From Heliocidaris tuberculata (lineage: Eukaryota > Echinodermata > Echinoidea > Camarodonta > Echinometridae): 64,000 nucleotides of DNA. The stretch covers positions 32,295,409 through 32,359,408 of the forward strand of contig CM046846.1 in NCBI GenBank assembly GCA_025618425.1, written 5' to 3'. Position numbers and translations under genes: made by a program. Positions 48,912 through 59,919 of the stretch are shown one piece after another. Within the stretch, counting starts at the first letter, position 1. Every line of letters starts with the position of its first letter. A model generated the notes under the pieces. The model searched no databases and was not told the DNA's origin. It worked only from the letters and a program-made list of their open reading frames with translations.

Positions 48912-49883
48912 CATGTCATCAGGGGCGGCGATTTCTTGTCACGGCCGGGGGGGGGGGGGGGCGACGAGTGACAGGGGGAAGGGTCGATGACGGTTCATAT
49001 ACCCCCTCCTCCCCCCCCCCAAAAAAAATGCATTTTGCAGTATAAAGACTGGATTTTGGCGGATACCTCAATAAATTATGTATATTATTTTTGCGAGATC
49101 GCATAGCGACCGAGGGAGAAAATTTTGCGGTTTAGAACAGTTGTTTAGAGCACTTTATATCACACAGACAAATCCAATTGTTAAATCACCATCTACATAA
49201 AAACGAGGTATTACTAATTTTCGAGGGGAGGGGGGGGGGGGGGCAGACCCCTTGAATAATTAAATGGAGAGGCGTCCCCGTTCCCCTGAATTTCTCACCC
49301 AGGCCTACATTAGGTCCTATAGAGAGTTCACATTGCATTATCTATTGTAAAAATGATTCATTACCTCAAATGTCTAAAATAAGTAAAAATATGAATTGAA
49401 ATTTTAAATGTGAATCTTTATTTACTACGGTATTTTATATCAATTGTATGTTTATTTTAATTTTGTTTTAATCAAATACTATTGTGGTTTTTAAATTGAT
49501 GCACCGTTTTATTGAACAGTTTCAGCTCTCGAGCAGCATGTCTTTACAATAAACCAGTTCAATCAAAGCAGAGGTGGATCTCTGCCTAAATAATACCTAC
49601 GCTTTAGAGATCTTCTGCAATATTGCACAGTTTAAAATACTATATGGAGGGAGCGTAGCTACCGGGCGAGAAAATTTTACACTTTGAATAGTGAAAGTGT
49701 GAAGGAGCGAAGCGATCAAGCGAGAAAATTTCACACTTTGAATAGTGAAAGTTTGAATTTTAGAGCACTTACGAGCCTAAACAGTACATTACAGCCTTTA
49801 CTCATTACTTGCTATACATTTTGTTTTCATTCTTCAAAATTTCGGGGACACGTCCCCCCGGGATCGCCGCCCCTGCCTGTCAT
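48912..49883. mobile_element. hAT-type non-autonomous element with near-perfect 8-bp duplication
   Basis: The element starts CAGGGGCGGCGATTTC (48920) and ends GATCGCCGCCCCTG (49875). The flanks are CATGTCAT and CCTGTCAT, an 8-bp target duplication with one mismatch. G-rich subterminal runs and three AGCGA-type words followed by GAGAAAATTTT (about 49097, 49650, 49707) tie it to the elements at 27753 and 58691. No transposase frame. Confidence 0.8.
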
Positions 49884-51540
49884 TATTTATGAATATAATA
49901 TCGCCATTCATTACTGTATAAATATAATACGTAATATCTGATACCCGCTCTATTCTTACAACTACTCAAAACAAATAATTTAAAGATAGTACTTATCATA
50001 TTCTAATTGTTCACGATTGCCAAGGTTGGTTGCACTGTCCCGTTTGGCTAAAGTAGTTACCTTTTACTCATTCCAAGAAATTACTGAATGATATGATCAT
50101 GGTATCAAACTGTTTGCGTTTTAAAGTTAAAATATATAACCGCCAACATAATACAGCAAGCATCCGAAAACCACTTAAAAGCAATCGCTATGTTTTCTGT
50201 TTTTATCATGAATATCTCCAGAAGCAAAATTGCACAAACTGAATCATTCCTGTTTTCTTTTAATTTTATAAGCCGGAACTTTCCGATATACACGTATACC
50301 ATCAGGTTTGTCAAACATTGAAAAAAAATTAAAAAATTGGGGATTCTTCAACTATATATCCAGCACCATTAATCTAATTTGCTGAAGAACAGTAGGCAGT
50401 ATGTAATATTGACAAAGTTATATGATTACGACGATGTTCTATCACAATAATTCAAAACGATATCGCGGTATCCTTGGGCAAAAATCTACCAAGCAAAATA
50501 TACAATAAATATATGTCATGTATGAATATATAAGTAAAGCTTTGAATTGTGGCATTTTTATGAGAACATTTCATATATGACAATAATTATTCATGATCAT
50601 CTTACATGATGCAAGATAGTCACACATTGTGAAAGACCTGTCGAACTATACATTTTTGTATATCATACTTTCCGCATACGTGAATAACATTATTTTTACC
50701 ATTTTTACCGAACATGAATTATGCGAAACAACAAGGTAATGCGTAGTAATGTCTATATAATTCAAGTTACTATAACATTTTCCTAGTATGGTAGAATACT
50801 TCTTACCATGCGACTATATCCAAGTGGTTCTTATTGAGAAATTTATAAACAGGGTGAGGAGAATTGCATCCAAAGTTATTTCTGTTAAAAAAATATTCTT
50901 ACTTGAACACGAACCCTCCCTAAATAGCTGAACTAATCAACAAAATAATTCAATTCAATTCAATTCAATTCAATTCATTTTATTTCACATCTCTTAATAA
51001 TGGTAAATGATATCAAATAATTAATGTAATTGGTTACTCCAGCAGTCAATACTTATAGAACATTAACATTATATTTCAAATAATTTTTTCGAAAATTTGA
51101 TTGATGTCATTAATCCCCCGAGTCGTTTGATACAAAATTAATTGCTTGTACTGAGCCAACGTGTTTTTTTTATATTAATGTATTTTTTTTGGTATGTATT
51201 TAGTTTGTTTAGCAACTTCTTCTCTGCAAGACACAATATAAATATAAACAGACAAACGTACATCATGAATATGTGATATTTTGCTTTTTGCTAAAAAAAT
51301 AAAACGATATTTTTGTATTTTGAAATGATCCAGTCACAGAAGACTCAATGTTACCGTATCAATAATTTAGCCTACATCATAATCACTGTTGCATAAAATG
51401 ACTTCGGGATTGATTTCAAGCATGAGCTTTCTATACTCATCTTAAAAATAGTTGTATCAACGAAATATTGATATGTGCGAATGAGTGAGAAAGACAGAGA
51501 GGGACAAAACCGTCAGATGCATGTATAAAAGGGGAGAGGT
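49884..51540. other. Non-coding stretch
   Basis: No gene is recognised. An (AATTC)n pentanucleotide run lies at about 50948-50977. Confidence 0.45.
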
Positions 51541-51893
51541 GAAGAGAGAGTGAGAGGGTAAGAAGACAGGGTGAAAGAGAGAGAGAGAGAGAGAAAGAAA
51601 AAGAGGAAGAGAAAGAGGAAAATGAAGAGAGAGAGCGAGAGAGAAAGAGAAAGAGGAAGAGAAAGGGGAAAAGGAAGAAAGAGAAAGAGCGAGAAAGATG
51701 AAGAGGAAGAGGAGGAAAATGAAGAGAAAGAGCGAGAGAGAGAAAGAGAAAGAGGAAAAGGAAGAGAGAGAGCGAGAGTGAAAGAGAAAGAGGAAGAGAA
51801 AGGGGAAAGGAAGAGAGAGAGAGAGAGAGAGCGAGAAAGAGGAAGAGGAAGAGAAAGAGGAAAAGGAAGAGAGAGAGGGAGGGGGCGGGCAAG
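51541..51893. repeat. 350-bp purine-only-like (GA-rich) tract
   Basis: The plus strand is almost entirely A and G, arranged as GAGAGAGAGA blocks alternating with AAAGAGGAAGAGAAAG units. Long open frames in both strands here (Arg/Glu/Lys or Ser/Leu/Phe only) are composition artefacts. Confidence 0.95.
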
Positions 51894-53241
51894 AAGGAGG
51901 ATTATACATATAGTTCACATCTGGAAATTCTATTCCCTTTATCAGCAGTAGAATGTAAAGTCATATTAAGATAAATTGAAACAAATTACTGAGAATTATA
52001 CATTTAAAAGAATTCACACACTTTATCATGTCAAAAACACAAATTTAAGATATCATAAGAAGCTCTACGTCTATAAACATACAAAAAGACATGGAAGTCA
52101 AACTACTGTTACAAAATACTTGCTATAAAGACGATATGATGACGTCATAAAGAATGTATTTGTTAGTGAAAGTTATTATGTAATCTAAAGAATGCAAGAG
52201 GAAGAAAGGATCAGATACACAAACCAATTGATTTTAGGAGAAATGGGAGTTGTGCCTTAATGGGGATGGTTTCAGGGAAGGGATTTAGATCGGGTGATTC
52301 AAAGCTAAGTCATGTCATTTCATGTAAGGACATAATGATGATGATGATTATCATTATCAACAATGGCTGATGATAATTTGTTCTTTTAAAGCTTATTAAA
52401 AGACAAGAGACACATTTACAATATGATCTACATATCGCAATGCTAATATAAAAAAAAATCACGATGTTTGGACCGTATTCTATGTAAATGGTCCTATTGA
52501 AACAACATCTATATCATGTCTACATGGTCTTCGCGCTTCCTAAAAACTATTTCCAGGATTTAACTTTTCCCTAAAATACTTTTTTTCCCCCGGCGCATAG
52601 TGCTTTTCAAAGGTAACATGACTGTATTCAATTATAAAGGTGGGCCGATAGACGCCTATGCAAGTGAAATGCATACGCAACTGGAAATTATTCAAACCCT
52701 AAACGCCTCAGTTGAAAGTAAAATGGCTGAACGACTATTATAATAAGATGCTCTTAATTTCGTAGGGGGGGGGGGGGAGGTGGGGGTTGGGGGTCACTAT
52801 AGGTAGGGTGTATAGGGATGGATAACACATTCATTTTATACTAAATTGTAGTCTTCATAAAACAATTCTCTCAATACCAACAAATAATTTAAGCTTATGC
52901 TATCGATTTCTCATTTTCAAAAATTAATTTTTCGGACTTGATCTTATTATAGTGAAGAGGCTATACCACGAAAATACAGAAGAAAATAAATAACCCTCTA
53001 AAAGGGCGACATCCTATACTAATGTATAGATTGGAGACATAGTTAGGATATCAATTTTCATAACATTAAAAGTGACAGTGATGATAATAATTACGACGAT
53101 GTTCATGATAACGATACATTTGACAATTATGAACATGATAACGAATATCATAAATACGACATATTCTCTTTATACTCCTTAGCTGCAAATGATTGTCCAG
53201 TTACAATACACAGTCATAATACCTGAAACCACGTTATATTT
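51894..53241. other. 3' flank of the TRPC-like gene
   Basis: Probably includes the 3' untranslated region of the TRPC-like gene on the minus strand; I could not pick a convincing poly(A) signal. A G-run lies at about 52767-52778. Confidence 0.35.
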
Positions 53242-54495
53242 TCAGTGTGGTAAGTTGTTGAAACCATTGTAGACATATCTCTTCATTTCGATGCCATCCT
53301 TTGGAGTATTATTATCCGTCCAAGGGTATGAAGGCCTTTTGGATTGCCAATTAAGCTGCGGAATTTCTGTCAAAGGTTGATCGCCACCGCCCCCACCACC
53401 CCCAAGCAGCGGCGATGAATTCACACGATCAACCGCGACATCGTCGTCGTTCTCTTCGCTACTCTTGGTAGCGTCGTCTCCAGGGATTTCGTCGTCGTCG
53501 TCGTCGTCGTCATCGCTGTCATCATCATCGTCATCGTCATCGTCCTCGTCGTCAGGGTCGTCCTCCCTTGAGTCCTGCGATTGGAAGCTATTGTTTGTGG
53601 AGGCTATCCCTGAGGTGCTCTGAGAATCAGCGCTGGCATCCGGAGAGGGCGCGTTTGGATCTGCCACTTGAGGAATCGGCGGCGGGTTGTCCTCTTCCTC
53701 CATTCTTGATGCAAAAGCTTTCTCCCTCCTCAGAGGGGCTCTTCCACTAAGCGATGATCTTCGCGATGAATCGTCCACATCATCAACATCCCTGTCTTTC
53801 TTCTCTTGACTACCACCACTTTCACGAGCTCCTTCCTCCTCCGACGAATACTCATTGACTGTATCCAACTTCCTGGAGATGGGTGGGTCTTCCATCGATT
53901 CCGATATACCCGAATCACTCAACGCTGTCTTTTTCCAGGGCGGACTCACTTCCTCTATGGCTTCAGGTGACAGAGACGCTGCAGACAATCGTCTTTCCTC
54001 TTGAGCTCGCATCTCATTCACCGCGGCTTGCGAGAGTCTTCTCCTCATCGATTTCTTTTGGAGCTCATTGACCGCCAGCACCACGTTCTTAACGTTTTTC
54101 ACTTTCAAAAACTCCGGCATGGAATAATCCTCATCCTGGATGGGGGCGCTCTTGATTGGCTTAATGGAGGGCTGATCATGGTGCTGAGGACTCTTCTTAC
54201 CTTTCTTACCCTTCCGGTAGAGGTAAGACGGGACTCTATGGAGATTGTTCTCGTCTTCGGTAGAGTTCGCGGGTTTTCGGTCAGGACCAGGGCCGTTGCC
54301 ACCGGTCCCGTTTTGGAACTTGACACTCTTGGGAGCGACCACGGGATCTTTTTTCTTGAGGATCTCCAGCATCTCATAACGGAATGCTGAGATGTCCTGT
54401 TTGATCTCGTTGAGATCATCCTCTGTCACGCCCTTCTCTTGCTCACCACGCTTGGAGTATTTCAAGTAACGTTTCACCAAGTTCTTCACCACCTT
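53242..54495 (-). CDS. TRPC-like terminal exon G (C-terminal tail)
   Basis: Acceptor TCTCACAG, then [20 protein letters not shown] and [15 protein letters not shown], the conserved post-TRP-box region. It continues as a ~370-residue disordered tail with basic patches ([10 protein letters not shown]), a run of more than 15 nearly continuous Asp residues (encoded near 53489-53550), a Gly run (near 53390-53405) and stop TGA. Vertebrate TRPC4/5 tails are different in sequence. Confidence 0.9.
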   Translation of the reverse strand, partial: KVVKNLVKRYLKYSKRGEQEKGVTEDDLNEIKQDISAFRYEMLEILKKKDPVVAPKSVKFQNGTGGNGPGPDRKPANSTEDENNLHRVPSYLYRKGKKGKKSPQHHDQPSIKPIKSAPIQDEDYSMPEFLKVKNVKNVVLAVNELQKKSMRRRLSQAAVNEMRAQEERRLSAASLSPEAIEEVSPPWKKTALSDSGISESMEDPPISRKLDTVNEYSSEEEGARESGGSQEKKDRDVDDVDDSSRRSSLSGRAPLRREKAFASRMEEEDNPPPIPQVADPNAPSPDASADSQSTSGIASTNNSFQSQDSREDDPDDEDDDDDDDDDSDDDDDDDDEIPGDDATKSSEENDDDVAVDRVNSSPLLGGGGGGGDQPLTEIPQLNWQSKRPSYPWTDNNTPKDGIEMKRYVYNGFNNLPH

Positions 54496-55853
54496 CTGTG
54501 AGACGTACATGCAAGAGAACAACAACAAAGAATCACTATATTATGGACTTTGGATGAGGGGGATAAACGTCACAGACATATTGAAACAAGGAGCATCGAT
54601 ACCTGCCAGAGGGGGCTGAACACACGATTTCGCCCAATTCTGAAAGCGTCAGAACATGATTATTAATTACCCTTCAAATTAGCAATTAAAAAACCAGAAT
54701 ACCGTTTTTTCACTCCTGTTTGATATACCTTTCGGTAAATTTTATAATCTGAGGACAACCCTTACTTCTCTCTATCTCTCTATTGGTGATTGAAAACATT
54801 GTTTATTTCCAAACTTACCAGCAAATTTGAAATGGAATTAACAGATCGAAGAATAAAAATAATCTTTTTTATGTGTAAAATAGGCATTTAGAACTTTTTG
54901 TGGGTTGGAAACAAATACGTACATATTTTGCAAGAGGTTCAATGATTAAATCCCTTTATTTGAGACATTATGACATTTTACCAATCTGTGTTTAAAAGAA
55001 TGTGTTTGAGTTAATGGAGAAAATTGGGAACTGCTGAAAGTTTGAAAACTCATCACAGCGGGAGATTTCCTTAGCTCCCATAATCAGTTTGTTGAATTCC
55101 TGTTTGGCCATCTCGTCTCTTGTTTAATACTTTGCAGGACATTAGATTTCTTGGAAAATTAATTGTTGCTTCAGATTCTTAATCTTGTTTATTATATTTT
55201 AAATATTAAAGTCTCAGCGCGGGATCAATCTATTCTACCGCAGTAAAAATCGTCACCACGTATCAATGAAAAAACGATACACGATGAAAAAAAAATCTTT
55301 CGAAATGACAACAAAATCACTTGGATCAATTCACAGTATACACACCTGATAATCATCGTCTTTCTCCTTCCTCTTCTGAGTCTGATCCCGCTGCAAAAGT
55401 ACAAATTACAAAATTGTTGGATGACATTTAAGTGACGTAAAATAAGCTTGTCGACAAAGAGAAAGAAAAAAAAATCTACGATTGCTTCAGAGCTTTGAGA
55501 GTCTAACTGCAATTTTGGGTGAAAGATTTGATCAAAGTTAAAATAATCATAGAGTTGCGGCATAAAGGAGTAATTTCAAGTTAAGTTGAGCTACATCAGG
55601 GAAAAGGTTTATTGATTTTAAAGTTGGTGATAGATTTTCACGAACATTTGTCACCCTCTACCCAGGTGTAGTAAATGGCTGGCCGGGTAGGAACTTGTTC
55701 CTTGAATGAAATAATAATAGGCGCATTGAGCATCCCCTGAGATGGATATGTGCGCAATATAAATGTAGCTATCATTATTATTATTTTTTATTATTATCAT
55801 TATCATTGTTATCATTATTATTATTATCATTATCATTACCATTATTTTTATTA

Positions 55854-55898
<45 letters not shown>

Positions 55899-55961
55899 AA
55901 AATAATAACATCAGTGATAATATTATTGATATCAATATCATTATTATTATCATTATTATTA

Positions 55962-55995
<34 letters not shown>

Positions 55996-56336
55996 CATTA
56001 AGAGAAAATCACTGCAACTGACAAAATACAATATGCAGTTGAAACTGAACAATAAAATAAAAATGGAGATTAGAATGAAAGATGCTGAGAATTCGGGAAA
56101 GGATCATATTCGAAAAGAGAAGGAAATTTACCACTCTATTGACGCTGGCTTGAATTTTCTGTTTCCATTGGCAACAACATATATTCTTCCAAGACCATCG
56201 GAATAAGTAATAGAATGATTTAGGACTGGGAATGGTATTGAATGGGGAGGGAAGGGTGTTGCCTTCTTCAAAGTAACTCATCCATAACTTGGCTCGTGCG
56301 AACTTCCACTCCATGTCGGCTCGGGTCTAAGAAAGA

Positions 56337-56367
<31 letters not shown>

Positions 56368-57797
56368 TGACTCAAGTTCTGTATAAATAACTGTAATTAA
56401 CCCGTTGACTACTAAATACTCTTATTCCCATAGGCTTAAAACAGGCACCACCCGGTTCCCAACGTAAATGGGTTAAGTAACAAAATAAAGAAAATAAAAT
56501 AGGACATACTCTCTCTAAAAAAAAATTAAACAAATTGAGTGATCACTGACGTCACTCCCGGGGGAATGAAATAGAGTGAAAAGAGAGTGAAACTCCACTC
56601 TTTTCCTTCTAGAGACTAATCGATAGTCACTCGATATTCACTCCTAAACAAGTGATCACTGACGTGACTCCCGGGGGAGTGAAAACAGTGAAAATTCACT
56701 CTTTTTTTAGAGAGAGAGTAGGAAAGTATTTTCAGAGAGATATTTCTTTGTATCTTTATTCATGTTCAGACTTTGGATGGTTTTCACTGGATGAGGAAGT
56801 TCATATATTTGACACTCCACAAATCGGTGGAGGAACTCTGAGCACGTTAAAGCCCAGAGCTAGACGAGCTTTCGAGAATACAGGCCGTCATGATCACTGT
56901 ATGCACTGTCAAGTTTGTAGCCAGCAAAGCGATCTTGTTATACCTGAATTTTCTGAAAGGACGTGTTCATCATGGCGATGAGGAGATTGAGTAGGATGAC
57001 GATGGTGATGACGCTGTAGGTACAGAGCATGACAGCGCCGATGAAGACGGTCACATCGTGATCCGTATTAGGGAGGTTCACCACGGATACCTGTAACTGG
57101 CCAAAGATAGCCCACATCAGTGCCTCCAGGGACTTCAGCATACTGGGAACAAAATAATGGAACAAATATTATGGTTATAATCCAAACAAGAAGGCCTATT
57201 CGTCAACAACATGCCAAACATGCTGACGGCGCTGCAGAGAGGCATTAACACCCAATCCAACCTTTTTGATGATTTTATTTATGTGAGAGCAGAAAAATGT
57301 GAGAAGCAAAATGGTGAAAGTTTGAACGAAATCGGACAAGCAATAAGAAAGTTATGATTTTGTTAAAAAGTTTTTTTTTTTTTTTTTTTGGGGGGGGGGG
57401 TAAAGTTGTCACTGGTGATGTAGCGGCGGTCCACTTTTTCATTCGCTCCAACGCACAAAATGATTAAAATGTTAATTTTTCAAATGTATAACTGAGTAGG
57501 ATCTCTTTCTTTCTGGAGGACCTATAACAATATGCTATCTACAATATATTTTGAGTACTGCCCCGAGAGAAAAGGCGCTCAGGAGAAAATCGGAATTTAA
57601 TGATGTTTTGGTGTATGACAAATGGGAGAGTAGGCCGTGAATACGTCAAAATCGATTCACCAAATTGCCAATTTGAGATTCGCATAGATGTAGTGATCTT
57701 ATTTTTCAAACAGTCATAACTTTCTTATTCTTTGTCCGATTTCTTTCAAACTTTCACCGTACAGTTTCTCTTATTTTTCTCCTTTCACACAAATCAG

Positions 57798-57838
<41 letters not shown>

Positions 57839-59887
57839 GGTTGGATTGCGCTTTAACTTGAATCATTTAAAAATCTTAAAGGTCAATCCAACCTTGGTAA
57901 TGGCATGATTCGTGTAAAAGCAGAAAAATAAGAAAAACAGGATGGTGAAAGTTTGAGAGAAAGGGATAAGAAAGTCATGGATGTTTGAAATATGAGATCA
58001 CTAAACTATTTATGCGAATCTTACATTGGCGATATTGATGTATTGGCGGTCAACTCTTCCTTTTGTCATACACACTGTAGAGATCGGTGGTCGTAGACCA
58101 AATATCATTTATTTGAGGTTTTCGCCTTTTCCCTCATGGCAGTACTCATTTTTATATCAACTTTTATATATTACATGTTTGTTTGTTATGTAAAACACCA
58201 AAAGACATAATTTGGAAAATAAAGAAAACCTTGCAACCTTGAAACCTTGAAGTGTTTATTCTATTTTTCTGTTTCTGCGCGGGCAAACTTTGTATGAAAG
58301 TTTAATCCCTCCTAAGACTGTTGAACTACTTATCAATAACTGCTTGGTTTAGGAAGAGGGGCGAGGAGGTGGGGGAGGGGATGCTTACTTTGAGAATACA
58401 TTGTGGTCCTGATTTTCACAGGTGACTCCCGTGCAATTACTATTATCAAGAGGTTCACTGCTATACACCCAGTAGAGTTGATTGAGACCTGCTGCGAATG
58501 AGAAGAGTACGAGAATGGCTAGGAAGGCGAACTTGACGATGTCCTCTACCATACGTCCTAGTGAGATCTGTAGAGGTCCGAGGTGAGAGTTGGCGGTGAA
58601 GAGGTATACCAGACGGAGCATGCTGGAATGGGGTAGAATAGATATTTGGATTTAAATCACCTTCGTTAATTATAAATCCCCACACAACGTGCAACATCCA
58701 GGGGCGTCGCTTGAACATTTCGAATGGGGGGGGGGGTGACACCCAAATTTGCCGACAAAAATGCTGCACCATAATCCCCCACAAATAGTAATAAAAGAAA
58801 ATCCCAGATGTAGAGATCTTGATCATACAGGCCCATTTTCGCAAGGAGGGGGCTGACGCATTTTGCCTGAATATCAGCTTTTCAATTTCTAAATTTTTGC
58901 GAGCGAGCGAAGCGAGCGAGAAAATTTTTTAACTTTTCGTAGTGAAAAAGTACAGAAGTTACATTCCGAAGTTACATACATAAGTTACATACAGAAGTTA
59001 CATACTTATCTGGGAACCCCAAATATGTTGATATTCTGGCTCTTCGCTGCCCGAATATGAATTGGTGGTTGCCCGAATATCGGAACTTTGAAAATCCTCG
59101 GGGGAGGGGAGCTGCTGCCCATTGCCGAAGGGGGACACCTTTTGCCCGAATATCAACTTTTCAATTTCTAAATTTTTGCGAGCGAGCGAAGCGAGCAAGC
59201 AAAAAAAAATTTTTTTTTTCACGGCCCGAATATGAAGTGGTGGTTTCCCGAATATCGGAACTATGAAAATCCTCGGGGGGGGGGGGGGGTAGGGGTGGGC
59301 CGTAGCCTATTGTCGAAGGGGGACGCCTTTTGCCCGATTAACTTTCCAGTGTTTTTGCGAGAGAGCGAAGCGAGCGAGCAAAAAAATTAGCAATTTTCCT
59401 TCTTTTTCTTTCCTTCCCTTATCCTTTCCTTTTTTCTTTCTTTTTGTTTTTTCTTTCCTTTTTCTTTCCTTTTTTTTTTCTTTTCTTTTTTCCCCTTTTC
59501 CCTTTCCTCTTCCCTCTCACTTCTTTCCCCCGAGTCCTTTTTTTTTTTGGCCAACAGAGGTGGCGAATTTGCCGACAGCAATTTTGAGTGGGGGAGGGGG
59601 GTTTGACACCCTCACACCTCCTTCTAGCGACGCCCCTGGCAACATCGTGATACCTTGTTTAGCACTTTGAAGATTACAAGAAGATGGTGAAAAAGAAGAA
59701 GAAGAAGAAGAAGAAGAAGAAGAAGAAGAAGAAGAAGAAGAAGAAGAAGAAGAAGAAGAAGAAGAAGAAAAAGAAGAAGAAGAAGAAGAAGAAGAAGAAG
59801 AAGAAGAAGAAGAAGAAGAAGAAAAAGAAGAAGAAGAAGAAGAAGAAGAAGAAGAAGAAGAAGAAGAAGAAGAAGAAGAAGAAGAAG

Positions 59888-59919
<32 letters not shown>

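Noticed and set aside
51437..51951. Long Ser/Leu/Phe and Arg/Glu/Lys open frames
   Set aside because: Composition artefact of the purine tract; no start context or domain.
53568..54390. Plus-strand frames opposite the TRPC terminal exon
   Set aside because: Antisense shadows of a well-supported exon.
55651..56052. 133-codon Ile-rich frame
   Set aside because: Translation of ATT/ATC triplets in a retroelement tail.
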